Position numbers and translations under genes: made by a program | Shown: in pieces, positions 24,801 through 37,589 of the stretch | Position numbering within the stretch: the stretch's first letter is position 1 | Layout: every line of letters starts with the position of its first letter | From: Puffinus mauretanicus | Lineage: Eukaryota > Chordata > Aves > Procellariiformes > Procellariidae | Direction of reading: 5' to 3' | Length of the DNA stretch: 64,000 nt | Assembly (NCBI GenBank): GCA_023333565.1 | Contig: JAJKFH010002178.1 | Span: forward strand, 1 to 64,000 | The notes under the pieces: model-generated | Seen by the model: the letters and a program-made list of their open reading frames with translations, nothing else | Told to the model about the DNA's origin: nothing | Databases searched by the model: none

Positions 24801-26332
24801 GTACAGAATGGTCTGTGAAAGAGATTTAAGGCTCATCCATGTATTCACTACATTCTACTGTTCACCCTGGGATGCTCATATCCCTCTCCATCAGATAATG
24901 AATATTTTAGTACTTGACCTCCTAAAAAAGGTCCTACTAAAAAAGGTTCCCAGGTCAAAAATTGCTTCTGCAATTGGCATAGTGGAGAGTATGCTACACC
25001 CATGTCTGCCTCTGTGACACTAGAGAGTCACTTCAACATTAAATCAATTGCATTTAGAACCAGACTGGGACAAAGTGTGTGGTCACATAAGAAAATATGG
25101 CTCAGAAATTGGAACTCTGCATAAAGAAACTTTTCTAAAAACTTATGTATCTTTTATGACAGTGCGGCTATCATATGCTTTTATGTTAAAAGAGGGTAAT
25201 TATTTATTGTAGAAGTTAAACCCATGAAAAATTAGAAATACTGAAATTAAAGTGGGTTTTGTATATTTACTTTTTCCTTTGGTGTGCTAGGACAACGTTG
25301 GCATATTTTTCCTTCATTAGGACTTCTGTCTTATCCAGGTCCTGGGTGAATGTTTTGTTAGTGTCTACAATTCCCAGTCCTGTATTCTGTTTTACCCCGA
25401 CTACTCAGAATTGGCCCAGCCTACTTTTCAAAGACAAAATTATCAGTTTTTCAAAGGTGCTTCTATAAATGTTGTAATAGCCAAGAACTTCATAAACATT
25501 TGTGCACTTTTTTATATCTTCTCTCTGAATTAAATGAGTGCTATTCCCAGCATATAAGATGGTGAATTAAAGTCAAAAGCCATGGAAGTTAAAAATGGGC
25601 CCTTAGTTTGATGCCCAATATAAGTCATTTGATTTTCCTGTGTGCTCAGAAGAGTCACATTTTACTTGGTAGAAACTCAGCTCCTGCTGACTGCAGTTAC
25701 ATTTGTGATTGCTTTACACATCTGCACATGAGGCCCAGTGATACTGAGTCAGGCAACTAGAAAATGAAGAACCTACAATTAGGAACCACTTGAGATAAAT
25801 TTGGTTTGTGTGGCTTCATTAGTCCTACATAATATTGCTGGGCAGAAGCAGGGATACGGTCCTATCTCCAGAATAGCAGTCCAGCTGCCTTGATCATGAG
25901 TCCCTCCTCTCTTTCCTGCCTCAAGGTATTTTTGTGCAAGCACAAACAGCTTAGTTATTGTTACTTATTTTATTACAGCTTGTTGGCTGAGCCACAGTAA
26001 TTGATTGTAGTCCATTACTAAGGTCAAGTTAAAGCTATAACTTACAGTAATGTAACTGGGGCTGAAGTCAGGATTGAGTGTGTCCAAGGAAGGTGTAATG
26101 GATGACAGCAGGTAGGTAGGTCTGCTATGCGGCTTCTTTTAGTACATCTCTTATTCAGCTGTACCCTCTGTGTCTCCAAAAGCTATATTTTATCAGCATT
26201 TATCAACCGAATTATATTTTATCAGCATTTTTAAGTAGTCCTTGAATACAAACCTGGAATAATTGATGGCTTTAAAATAGCTTGCTAAAAGGTTGGGTTT
26301 TTGTCTCCCCCCACCCCTTCATCTTTCTGCAG
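21890..26332 (+). other. DTWD2: DTWD2 last intron
   Basis: This GT-AG intron of 4,443 bp begins GTATGT and ends CTTTCTGCAG. Inside are a pyrimidine-rich stretch at about 22530-22870 and a cluster of tandem and inverted repeats at 23161-23372. It also has a short AAAAAAGGT tandem at 24922-24950 and an exact 18-bp direct repeat, TATATTTTATCAGCATTT, at 26184-26201 and 26213-26230. No further exon or transposon was recognised. Confidence 0.85.
23161..23372. repeat. Cluster of tandem and inverted repeats in DTWD2 intron
   Basis: In order, the cluster holds these units. A 14-mer ACCGTGTATATTA(T/C) occurs twice in tandem (23161-23188). Overlapping its end is a perfect 11-bp hairpin, GTATATTACAC and GTGTAATATAC, with loop AGCCCC (23180-23207). 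Next are three TATAGTGTATT units (about 23276-23320). Last is the perfect 18-bp palindrome TTAACAGTTAACTGTTAA (23355-23372), which also pairs with GTTAACTGT just upstream. Confidence 0.85.
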
Positions 26333-26503
26333 ACTATATTCCGTCCACTTCAAGCTTTATGCTCTTTCCAGCTTCAGCATGGTGCCCAGATCCATCACAG
26401 CAAGGAACATCTTCTCAAAAATGGCTTATATGACAAGCCAATGCCAAAGAATAAGCGCAAACTCAGAAGAATGGAGCTTTTGGTGAATAATGTTAAAATA
26501 TAA
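26333..26503 (+). CDS. DTWD2: DTWD2 last coding exon with stop codon
   Basis: The exon follows a strong acceptor: a C/T-rich tract ending CTTTCTGCAG at 26332. It continues phase 0 from the exon at 21761. It encodes 56 residues, starting [19 protein letters not shown], passing through [20 protein letters not shown], and ending [10 protein letters not shown] before TAA at 26501-26503. This is the basic C-terminal tail typical of vertebrate DTWD2, with a Lys/Arg cluster (KNKRKLRR). The tail lies just after the DTW domain and could help bind tRNA (inference). The reading frame is intact, so the gene appears functional at its 3' end. The longer ORF from 26282 includes intron bases and has a false start. 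Confidence 0.93.
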   Translation, partial: TIFRPLQALCSFQLQHGAQIHHSKEHLLKNGLYDKPMPKNKRKLRRMELLVNNVKI

Positions 26504-26620
26504 GAAAACTGTACTTATGGTACAGTGGGATTTATTTGCAGCTAGCAAATGAATATGAATCTGGATTTGAACCAAATGGTTGACTGTACTGTAATAAAAC
26601 AACTTTTAGGCCCTTTGTAG
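26504..26620 (+). other. DTWD2: Probable proximal 3' UTR of DTWD2
   Basis: The sequence after the TAA has an AATAAA hexamer at 26593-26598, about 90 bases beyond the stop. It is followed by a short G/T-containing stretch (GGCCCTTTGTAGG). A longer UTR is possible, since another AATAAA lies at 27580-27585. The end is inferred. Confidence 0.55.
26593..26598 (+). promoter_or_regulatory. Poly(A) signal AATAAA, candidate for DTWD2
   Basis: This canonical hexamer is the first one downstream of the DTWD2 stop codon. Confidence 0.55.
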
Positions 26621-29600
26621 GCAAGAGTTTATCTACCAATGTGACAAACAGTAATGGACAAGCTTTTTCATTTTTGCAGTAGGCCAGGTGCCTTTGTTCA
26701 GATGAGAGAAGATCTTTCTCATTTCCTATAGAAAAGAAGAAGAAAACTCTGAGCATAATTTAGAGTTATGTTATCTCTTGGGTGACAAGATCCTCAATAT
26801 GACTGGATAAATTTACTTTGCAGAAGCTTTTATCAGTATGAAAAGACAAGGAATATGAATGTAATGGAACGGTAAGGCTTCAGCATTTAGAAGTATATTG
26901 AATTTCTGCTGAGCATTTTTGACTTCAGTATCTAATTACAGTAGGTTTTCAAACTGTAATTCCTTATATTACTTAGTTCAGATGAACATAAGGCATGCTA
27001 TTTATATAGTTCTTTTTAACTTTGAGATTTTTATTTCCTACATTAGTAGAATTCCTTTTTGTAAATTTATATACAGTTTACAATGCAATTGGGTTTACTT
27101 TCTCTCTCATGCTTAATTTTTAAATTAAGCCCGCATATGTTTTTACCAGAACCTGAACACTTCCAACTTAAAAAAAAAGAGTGGATGTAGAGAAATGTGT
27201 TTTGGAATTTTAACTCAGGTGCTTCACTTTTACTTGAGCAAAAACTACTCTTCCACAGAAGGGGACATTTTATAGATATGGATACATCATACCCATACCC
27301 TGCCATACAATAGTTATGATACTAAAGGAATTAAACAAGCCCAGTGTAAACAGCCATGTAAGAAGTATGATGCAATGAGAAATAATGATGTTTGAATACA
27401 ACCTACTAACATGATTGCAGATCCATTAGATTTACATGTGTTCTTTAATTAGTTCTTCTTTTCTAACAGTGATATAACTGTACCTCTTTCTAGTGGGAAT
27501 CACTAGCAGCAGAAGAATTGGGTATTTTTACAAGGTTTGTAAAGTAGTATTTTATGATCTGGAGGAAAAAAAAAAGTGAAATAAAGGTTTTGATGTTCTT
27601 TTCTTCATGTTCATAAATGCCTCCTTCGTGAAACAGATTAAAATGCTTAATGTTTGTCTTTACTATTGGTTCCACTCTAGGTAACAACATGGAGCTAACT
27701 GGGTACTAATTAATCTTAGAAAAAGATATTTTGTCTTTAATTTATGAGCTGCAAGGCAAAAAACTACAGAAGTGGGGAGTGTAAACACAGCTAACCAATA
27801 TGTTAACTGAAAGCATTTCTGCAATTAACAAAAGAGGTCAAAATTAGGTCAGAGATTAGCTAAGAAGTTTTAGTTAACCCTGAGCTAATAGTGACCTTTT
27901 GTTTAGGCATGGATTAACAATTTAATTTGTCTGGCTATGTTAGCAAAGTTTATATAACCTTTTTCTCTTCTCCCGGTCTAGATAAATCCTGTATCTGTTG
28001 CTAAATTCAGCAAACCTGAATTAGTTTTGACAAATCTGAAGCCAAACAGTCTCATGTGATTAATGATAGTGTAGATGCACTTTTGTTCATGTTGAAACAG
28101 AGAAGGGCCATGTTTATTCCTGTAGCAAAGCACAGCGCAGCAGTCTCCAGGCTGGCTTGGAGTCTGAAGTTGCAGTCTTGTACAACTTGCATGTGCAGCC
28201 TTGTGTGTGACGCTGCCTCCAGTTCTGGGGTTGGCATGGCTCATGCTGGGCTGGGAATCAGTTTCCCTTGTGCTCTGGGACATGGTCCAAGCATTCCTTA
28301 AGGAAACAAGGGTATCAGTTAGGCTTTACTGTTAATGCCGTATTTACATATGTGGACGATGTTCACATTTAATATTGTATATGTTAATTTGGTTTACCTT
28401 ATTTTAGATTCATCTAGAACAGTAGTGTATCTTTCGACCTACACTGTGAAGATTATTTTCCTAGACAGAAGGCTAAATTTGCCTTTTCATAAAATGTGGG
28501 TTTATATTACGGAGAACAGGATGAAATTTGTATTACAGCCTGGGATTCATAGACATCTGCAAGATGCCTTAGAATTACAGGATCAGAGAAATAGTTGTCT
28601 TCATTGAGTTATAATCCTACATTAAATACTTTAGTGTGTGCAATCTGTGCAGAGTTTTTCAGCAAAGGACAAATTCCATACAGCTTACAACAAGCACTTC
28701 TTAGTTTTGTTAGTTCCTCTTGTTCTTCTAAATTTGCTCCTGCGGTTAACAGGATTTGTAGGATCTAATGCTGGATGCATGGAAGCCTTTAATCGCTAAT
28801 TTTCTGTGTTGTACAGTACTAGATCAATCACTATGCAGCAGTTGCTGAAGAAATGAAAACCAATTCATTGCAAACCTCCAGGCATTTTATTTTTTGAGTT
28901 TTTTGTATGTCTCATCTCAGCTATAATATAGTGATCATTTAGATGCAACACAGCAGTCATATGAAGTTCAATTTCAGATTTGTTTGAAGCTATTAAACAC
29001 AAAATACAATACTTTTTTTTACTTTTTTTTGGTGGAACTTGCACGGCTTTAAAAATACAAACAGTGTACAAGGAAGAGTTTAGAAAGTTTGTTTTCAGGT
29101 CTTCTGAACTCAGAATTTACCTCTAAATGCATTACCTCAAAGAAATGGGTACTCTGAAGTCCAAACACTTTGACGAAAGTTGTGCGTGATGAAGTAGCAC
29201 TCTTTGCTAGCAATTTCATTAGAATGAGTTTAATTTGCAATTTTATTTTTTGCTGTAATGGTCAATCTGTTTCATTTTCCACTTACCAAAAGATTAATGA
29301 GTCAAACCCACCAGTCTAACAGGATATTGATTAAAAAGAAAGGAATGTGTTTGCTTCTAATGTTTGGTCCTTTGTCCTTGTCCACTTCGTACTTCCAAAT
29401 ATTGCTACCAAAATGAAATCTGCCTTCCGTGTGCCACTATGTCATGCTTTGGGCAACTGGTGACATGGATAGCAGGCTTTTGAACACATGAACACATGTA
29501 AAAATTTTACAAAAATGGGTGTTGTTAAATCATATGTTAAACATCATAAATATGTTGTATTTTCATAATCTGTAAGACAAAGTTTAAGAAAAAAGTCAAA

Positions 29601-32600
29601 GCTAGAAATCTTTCAAAATAACAACTCAACACACCTTTTGTTTAGAAAGCTTTCAAATGAAAAGTGAAGGGATGCTCAGGACAAACATAAATTTATTTTT
29701 CTTCAAGATTTTACTTTCATTGCCTCATAACCCCATTGGAATTCCAGCTGCAAGATGGTGTTACCATACTACCAAGATATTACTCTTTTATTAGTTTTTC
29801 TTTAAATAAAAAGAAAACTTTTCAACTGACTTCAAAAGCGGCAAAAATTATTTTAGGACCAAGGGTTTTCTTCTTAACCGTTACATTAGATAAAAAATTG
29901 CTTATACCGCATAATTTTCTACAACTTCCCTGCTTGTTTTGATATTTAATTAAAAATGGAACTTTTTAAAAGGGATAGTCATTCATGCTGTTCTCCTGAG
30001 GTTTGTGTTTATTATGCCTACATACATGAATGCATATATATTATATATTTGTTTCTGCTTCGAAGCAATAAAAGATCTGATCTACTGTGATCATGTGCGT
30101 CTCTGCAGAACTGAATTTGTTCACATGTGCTGGTAAGCCTTTTGTTCACAAAAGGTAAGCCTAGTCCTTTTTTGTGCCTTTTTAACACCATTCAGTCAGT
30201 TAATGAAGAGATGTGGCTTTTCCTATGCCATTTGAAGAAAAAGGTTCCTTCGTTATCCATTGAAACCTGCATGAAGACTAAGTTGCTGTGGCAGTTTATA
30301 AAGCGTTTCAGTTTCAGAGCTCTCTTCTAGCTTTCTGCAGTAGTGGCTGACTCCCGTTTGCTACCCCACAAACATGCACATCTTCCCACACTTAACATCC
30401 CTCAAGCGGTGCATCTTCAGCTCACTGCCCTACTAGGAGTAATGATCTGAACATCCAGTATCTCACCCACATTTCTTCCTTCCCCAAATTGTTGTGCTCA
30501 AGTTAAAAATAAAAGCTGGTTTTGTTCTCATGCAGCTATTCCTCATCTCCCTGCTACAAAACCTGCGCTTTAGGGACTTCCATACACCCTTAGTTACCAA
30601 GCTTGTTCCTTGTGTCCCTTGCCACAATCCCTCCAAAGCCCCAGCACTTCATGTCCTGCGAGCTGCTGGTTTTATGGTGAGGGACAGATGACAGGAGGAA
30701 GTAAAGAGGGGAGAAGGAGAGAAAGGTCTGTGTTTTAAGAAGTTGAATAAGAGACTTAGATAAAAGTTGCTTCTGTTGCTCAGGTATGGCTGCTGTAAAG
30801 CTTGATACTCGTCACTATGGCTTGGTGTTTGCTTAATACCAGGACTGTCCTAACAGTTTGACTTGTTTGCGGAGTATATCCTAGGGCAGCTGCTTTGTTT
30901 TACTGGTTTAAGATTCCCTAGATATTTCTTTGGATCCCTTTGTATTTCATAAAAGATGCTAACTAGTTTTCTGTGTGAGAAGGTACTTTTACCACTAAGC
31001 AACAGAAAAATCGCTATATCTATGGGGCAGCAGTCCTTGCAGCACCGTTGTGGCTTAAGTTGATGTATATACAGCACTTGATCTGGTTGGACAATGCATA
31101 CTGCACATCTTTCTGTCATGGATGCAAGAGGCAGCAGATGCTCAGTTGGAAGTAGCTTTGAACTGTTCTCTCTGCCCATGTAAGTAATAATTAAAAACCT
31201 CAGTAGCTGTAATAGACCATATGCCAGGCTGTGGCCTACTGTGTCTGTAAGGACAGGTAACATATTTTAGCTTTTACAGCTGAACTGAAACTGGGACTTT
31301 ATCTGGCATATGAAAGATTCTTTTGGGCTTGAATACTAGGATTTACTCTCAATAAAAAGGTGTGTCAAAGAGTACATACAAAAGATTTAAAGCACATTAA
31401 GACATATCTACTCTACATATTAATGGAAGAGAGCAACTTTGAATATTTGGCAAATTAATAATATATAAACCATTTGCATGTAAATATAGGTCATGAGTTT
31501 ACAAAATACGTAAGTAATTATTATAAGTTATCACAAAGTTTTAAATAGGTTTTAAAAGTAAAATTAAATTCCTATGAAAAAAAAGTCAGTGGTTTTAGTT
31601 CCTTGTTTTCTTTTTGTTGCCGAAAGGGTCATATATATATATATAGCAGATGTGTAGATAAAAGTAGTAGTAAATTTCTAGTGGTTTTTTTTTTATATGC
31701 TTTTTTAATACATTTTTAAATGGATGTGTTGAGAAATGGGTCATATACTGGTTGTGATTAAGCATTTGCAGAATTGAGGTCATTTACATTACATCTGAAT
31801 CTTTTCTGTAATTACTAGCAGAAGGTAATGAGGAAAAAGTGATATTGTAGTATATTAATTTATCAGCTTATGGTACTTTATTATACTTGAAGTAGTCCTC
31901 TAAGGATCTTAACTTTATTTTAACTCTTTAACAAAATCAAGTTCCCTGTTCTTTTCAGGGATTAGATAGGATGTCTTGAGTCAATGCTAGATGTGCTAGT
32001 GTATGCCAAATGTGGAATCAGTATTGTGAGGAACACTAAGTTTAGATAAAAAGACCATTTATATAATTTTCCCTAGAAAGTTTATGTGGATTTTCTTTTT
32101 CACTGAGAGTGTCTATGGAGTAGTGTGTATGTTTTTTTCCATTTGAGTATAATAAAGTTATGCAGAACTGGAATCTGACTGGTCATTCTGTTTCATTCTG
32201 GATTGTATCAATAATGGATTTGTTAATGGAAAGTGCTGGTAGTCAGGTATTAGCCAAAACAATTGAACACTTCAGTTTGTGACCCTTGCCTTATTCAAAG
32301 ACATTTTCTTTTTCTTTTTCTTTGAGCAGGCATTTGTACTAGACAAAATACGTACTTCAGTTGTTGTTGAAACAGTTGTGAAATTCTTGTTCTGCTTGGC
32401 TTTGTTCACCTGTCTCCCCCCCAGACAGACAGCAGTTCTCCCCTCTGGGATTCATGCTGCTGGTCTCCCTGTGATCAACGAGAGTTTCACATTCTTTAGC
32501 CATGCAGGCTGAACTTACACCTCTGCCTGCAAAACTAAATCATCCCTGCCTCTCTGTTCAGACAGCACTCGTTTCCTTTTTGACCCTGTTGTCCCTGGAG

Positions 32601-35190
32601 TCGCAGATGATATTTTGCAGAGCTGTTCTGGCACTGTTGGGGCATTATGTGCTTCTGATATGAGGAGGGATAACACGGTGTGAACGTAAATTTCTGTTGC
32701 AGTTACTGTTCACGAAGGATTTATTTGAAACGGAAAAAAATAAAAAATCAATATTTGTCAATGATAAAGAACTAAATATGAAAGCGAACTTCTAAGGACC
32801 AGTTTTTACACCTTGCCTAGGAGCAAGTAACGGGAGGTCCTCGCTTATGTGCCCTTTACAAGATGCAAGGGAAATCATAGCCCTTCTGTTCAAGGGAATA
32901 GAAGAACAGTTCCTTCTCTCTGTCTCTAGAGGCACATATCACTTCAAAGATGGAGGGAAAGGGGCATGACTATCGTAGAGCTCAAAATTGTTGTAACACT
33001 GTGTATCACAGCTCTAAAAGTGAATCCGTGGATGGATGCAGCCTTTTCTTTAGGATATGTCCTCTTCCAAATTTTTAAGGGTTTTACAGCAAGAGGAAGT
33101 TAAGTGTATTTAAAAATCAAACAAGAGAAGCGTTCACTTACCTGGCAGCATTGTTTACCTCAGACATAAACTGATCTGAATTACTGTTGTTGTTTTCACA
33201 ATGTGTATATGAGAAAATGATACCTAATTCAAAGCGATAACAAAGTTTGGGGACAGGGAATTGGGTGTTTCTGGTTTTGTTTGTTTTTTTTGAGGTAGCT
33301 CTAAAATTCAGGAGCAGGGGAGAAGTTATTGGAGGAATTGGATTGGATGTGGAGAGAGGTATGAGTTACAGAATCAGAGTGTTTAGACCCTGTAATTTGC
33401 ATCTGCTCTGACTTCCTAGCATTCTGAAGTCAGAAAAATTGTAATGTGAATGCTATAACCTTTCAGAGAACTAACTCAGGCTTCATCTTTATATTCTGTT
33501 GAAATTCTAAAGAAGGGTCCTGTGCTGCCCTTTGCACTGGTAGGAACTTCGCCTTTGTGAAGCTTTGGATGAAATTTTGGTGATTTGAATTGAATTCACT
33601 GCAAGTTTTACAGTTAGCTTTGATGTTTTGACTGTAAAATACTGAATATATTCTGTCTCCAGAATTGCTGAAGCAACCATAGAAGATGGAAACCTAGTTG
33701 TAGTATTATAGCACTTTGTATGTCTCCAGCTTTCATAATGAAATACCAGCCTCCTGAAATAATTGTATGAATTGTGTCTATTCAATGGCAACAGCTGATT
33801 TTCATCGCCTTTGTAAATTCATCTAAAGTTACAATCATACTAGTTCCTTTATTTTGAGAAAATTACTAGTTCCTAGAAGTAGATGTTTGGCAGGTAGTTA
33901 TTTATGTCAAATTGTATTTATATCAAAATGTTATTCATATCTATCTATTTGTATTTATTCACTGATTTTTAGTGTCATCTGCACAACAGATTTCCCACCT
34001 TTTAGTCCAAGGTGCTGTTTCTGATGTGTGGCAGGTAATGAATGTTCATGAATAAATGCTTCATACACAATTTCTTTCTGGGGGAAAAAAATGCAGTGCT
34101 TTTGATTAACATCGGAACTTAATAAAGGGGAAAAAATAAAGTATGACAGGAGTGTTCTGTTGAATGATTCTTCCAGTTAAGTTGATGATTTCTACAGGGG
34201 AATGCCTCATGAATAATTCAGATAAGATGGAAGCAAGTGCCTTGCTGGCCAATGACTCAGTGAAGAAATCATGTTGGAACCAAAGCATCCTATGCAAAAT
34301 GCATGATAGTCTTAATGGTGATGTTTAAGTATTAATAAGTTTTATCCTGTAGGATAGCCAGAGGTGCAGTAGGGTTGAACCCCAAACAGCATTTGTGTAT
34401 ATCACTTCTGAAGCTGTCACAAATGCTGTGTTTTAAAATGGAAAAAGTGATGGTCACTGTTGCCTAAAGTAGCGCCAGGCTCCAGTTCTCAGGCAAGCTG
34501 AACTGGCTTTTTAAAGAGAGAATGGTGACAAAATTTTACAGATGGGTATGGAAAAACTATAGGGAAGAAGCAGGTACTCCACTCTATGTTGCTCTGCTTC
34601 CTGAAGAGTTAAACTTCTTTGTGTAAATAATCTAAGCAGGAACAGAAGCAAGCTTTAATAGAAATCCAATATCTTTTAAAAATGAAAGATGGTAGTTCAT
34701 GTAAGAAATGCATAGTAAATACCAATGGTTGTGTTTTAATTTCCATATTTATTAAACAAAAATATTTGTTGTGCAAATATGCCCCACTTGTGAATGCAGC
34801 CTGTAGATGCTTGAATTGTATGGTGGATAATGACTGTTATCTGAGAATCTTTCAGGAGTTTTAAAAAGTTGCTTAATTTTTGTATTTTCATTGTGGTGCC
34901 AAAACCTGCTAACATGCTTGCTTGAAAGGAGTTTTTGGAAAGTTAATGGGTCAGTTGTGCCATTCCTATTTATCTGCTTCATAAGTGCTATTTGGTAAGG
35001 CTAGAATTCCTCCTCTGCAGCGACTGTGGCTGTTGAAGGCCTCTCTTAGGTACAGCTGGAGACCGCTCCTTTTGCTTCTGCCTTACCATCATCATGGTTT
35101 TGTACACTGGCATAAGGATTTCACTGCAGCACGTAAAATTTGTTTCAACATCCCAGAGCCGAAAACCTAATGTGCAGTGGCATTCAAAAG
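26621..35190. other. Gene-free sequence downstream of DTWD2
   Basis: This is AT-rich DNA with no recognisable gene. It holds a second AATAAA (27580-27585) that could serve a long DTWD2 UTR, and an (AT)n run at 31631-31645. A GC-richer patch at 28090-28300 has TTTATT at 28113-28118, which is AATAAA on the minus strand. The longest ORF (137 aa, minus, 30850-31263) has no recognised domain and is a length expected by chance in this much DNA. Confidence 0.55.
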
Positions 35191-35214
35191 GTCAATGCAA
35201 TACCTGGATAGCTA

Positions 35215-35421
35215 CTGCAGCAGTTTTTACCCCTTCTTAAATATGTTATCACAGAGGCGCTACCAGTGTTGCTGATGGGCTCGGCCCTGGCCCACGGTGG
35301 GTCCGTCTTGGAGCCGGCTGGAACTGGCTCTGACTGGCATGGGGACAGCTTCTGGTGCCTTCTCACAGACACCACCCCTGCAGCCCCCCCCGCCCCGGCC
35401 TTGCCACGTAAAGCCGGTACA
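35215..35421 (-). mobile_element. ERV LTR fragment, same family as 6.2-7.2 kb
   Basis: Read on the minus strand it starts TGTACCGG at 35421. It continues through a G-rich run and GGCTGCAGGGGTGG, then CAGCCGGCTCCAAGACGGAC, GGTAGCGCCTCTGTGATAAC, and a TATA-like TATTTAAG (plus-strand TTAAATA at 35237-35243). Then it runs AAGGGGTAAAAACTGCTGC and stops resembling the family. I recall this order as a common avian ERV LTR: upstream region, core promoter, start of transcript. It is the best preserved of the three copies here. The 3' part is missing and no target duplication was found. Confidence 0.7.
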
Positions 35422-35508
35422 GTGTGCATGCACAGCTGCAGGACAAGGCCCCTGGGCCGAGACCAGCACACACATGAGACAAATGCAGATCAAGGAGAAA
35501 ACTGCACT

Positions 35509-35514
35509 TTTATT
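35509..35514 (-). promoter_or_regulatory. Poly(A) signal on minus strand
   Basis: The minus strand reads AATAAA, followed by GTGTGTGCTGGTCTC in the position expected for a downstream GU-rich element. It sits about 90 bases upstream (minus-strand sense) of the LTR start at 35421. Confidence 0.5.
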
Positions 35515-37167
35515 GAATGCAGGGATGGCTGAAAAGTGGCAGCTCCTGAGGGATGAAGGGACCTGTGGCACCTTCGTGCTGCAAGAACAATGGGGAGGCA
35601 CTTACCCAAAATGGCCCAGAGGAGCCCTGGCAAGGGGCTCTGCTCAATGCCACAGAGGAAGGCGAAACCCCCCAGTGCCAATCTGCCCCAGGGGAAAAAT
35701 TCCTTCCTGACCCCAGAGCTGGCGATCGGCTGTCCCCTGAGCACTGAGCAAGGCCTGCCTCCCGGCCCCACGGGGCGGTCACACCTAACAGGGCCACCAC
35801 TGCCCGGCCCCTTCCCTCCCGCAACCCGGGCCCATCTCGGGGGCTTCCGAGCGTGGCAGAAAGCTCCCGGACGGATCAGCCTTGGGGACGAGAATCCTCC
35901 CCGTGCCCGGCAGGACACCGGTGGCTGCTCCAAAGCTCTGTGGAAGGTGCTGGCTCTGATACCCCTTGCAACACCTTTGCAGCCCATTCCTTAGTGCCGC
36001 TGCCACTGGCTCCGCAGGGGATGAGGACGGCGAGCTCTGCAGTGCTCCTAAGCGCCAAGAACACATTCCCTTGGTCTCGGCAGGCCACCAAGCCAACCTC
36101 TGCCACTGCTATCCGCCTGAAAAGGCCTGACAGCCGTGGGCACCTCCAGGTGTTTGTGGCACTTCCGATCTCCCCAGGAGCTTGTCTCCATTCCCCGCAG
36201 GAAGGATGAAGCAGGATTTCCATCCAGCAGTTGCAGCTTTGAACGTGGCCCTGCCAGGAGCTGGGACTGCAACAGAGGACGTCCAGCAGCCTCGACCAGC
36301 CTCGAGCCTTCCCCCTTCAGCCCCTCCAGCTAATCCCACTGGCCCCTCAGAGACGTCCTCTCCCACGCCGTGGGGCGGCCCCCGGGCAGCTCTGTCCCAA
36401 TGGCGCGGCCTGGCAGGCTGGCGGTGGGGCACGGGAGGATGCCCCTTTTATCCTGCCCGGGCATGGCGATGCTGCGTTGCTGGGTGGTGGCACTGTGACA
36501 TGGGGGTGGCGGGGCCCCCACGTCCCCGTGGAGGGCTACACAGGAGGAAGGCCTTTGGGGTGCTGGCCCCGAGGCGGTCCCTGTGCCCAGGGGCTGGGGC
36601 TGTCCCTGCCCTTGGTGGCCATGCACTGGGCACAGCTGGGACAGCCTGCTGGGCTCCCTCCCTGTGACCTGTGCAGCAGGCTCCCCCTGTCACCACGGCA
36701 GGGCCAAGAGTCGGGTCACAGCCTGGCCCTGGCCAGGGGCTTCTCCTGCTGCACCACAAGCAGCCAGGTAGCTCAATAGCTGAGGGCAACGTTGCCTGTG
36801 CTCTCAGCCTGGAGGATCCAGCAGAGCCCTTCCCCGCTAGGACCTAGGGGGACCCCCTTCATCAGCACAGGGCTCGGGCACCCCTTCTGCAAGCCACGCT
36901 CCCTCCCCAGGGCTCGTGTGAGCAGAGGACCTCATCCAAAGTTTGCTGTGACCATGAGTCCTTGCAGTCATCTCCTGCTCTGCTTACCCTGTTCAAAAGG
37001 CATAGTGGCTGGACCAAGGAGTGTGGGAAACACCCTGTCCAGCCTCACACCTCTGCAGAGTCACCTTCCTGAGCAATGGCCATGGCCTAAGCTTCTGCAG
37101 GAGGGCAGCCAGCGCCACTGGCACGTGGAGGGCTGCTACACTTCAGTGCAAAGCTTCAAGCAACAGA

Positions 37168-37290
37168 CCACAGCACGTGCTGCTGCACTGAAGCTGAGAC
37201 CTTGGTCCTTGAGAAGAAAAGCCGGCCTGAGAAGGCAAGCCAGCCCCTTTGCCAGCTGCCATCTTGCACCGAGCTACAAAGATGGTGTCA
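37168..37290 (+). repeat. Diverged direct repeat, copy 1
   Basis: Shares with 37590-37710, in the same order, a GTGCTGCTGCA block, GAGAAG..AGCC, AAGCCAGCCCCTTTGC, CTTGCACC and CAAAGATGGT. Identity is clear but imperfect, so the duplication is old or reflects two independent insertions of one repeat. Confidence 0.75.
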
Positions 37291-37589
37291 GGCTCTTTTT
37301 TGTTGGGGTTCCCCCTTGCCCCCATTGCATGTTGTGTTCTCCAAGATTAAGAAGTTGTGGGGATGCCTCCTTCTAGCATCTACTTCTCTACTCCCCTGCA
37401 AGCTGCGAGTGGCACAAGAGGGGAGCATCTCAGGGCAGAGCTGGGAGCGTGGAGGAGAAAGGGGGGCAAGTACGTGGTGCACCATGCAAGTGCCTAAGCA
37501 GACCTGGATGGGAAGAAACGTGGGCATGTGGAGCATCCATGTGCTGGAGCAGCTCTTAGTGCATCCCTGACTCCAGACCCAGGGCACAA

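Noticed and set aside
26550..26580. tRNA B-box-like GGTTCAAATCC on the minus strand
   Set aside because: The flanking bases cannot form a T-stem and no A box or cloverleaf can be built. It is in the probable DTWD2 3' UTR.
30850..31263. 137-codon minus-strand ORF
   Set aside because: A few ORFs this long are expected by chance in 64 kb of AT-rich DNA read in six frames. No motif or conserved block is visible.
35579..35606. Donor GGTAAGTG and acceptor CTTGCAG on the minus strand
   Set aside because: They are only about 20 bases apart, too short for a spliceosomal intron. They are listed only as isolated signals.
35490..35987. 165-codon minus-strand ORF
   Set aside because: It overlaps equally open plus-strand frames, runs up to the poly(A) signal, and shows no recognisable domain.
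36182..37376. ORFs of 161 and 194 codons in the GC-rich island
   Set aside because: GC-rich DNA has few stop codons and all six frames are similarly open. The predicted proteins are Pro/Gly/Arg/Ser-rich with no domain, and no splice or start context supports them.
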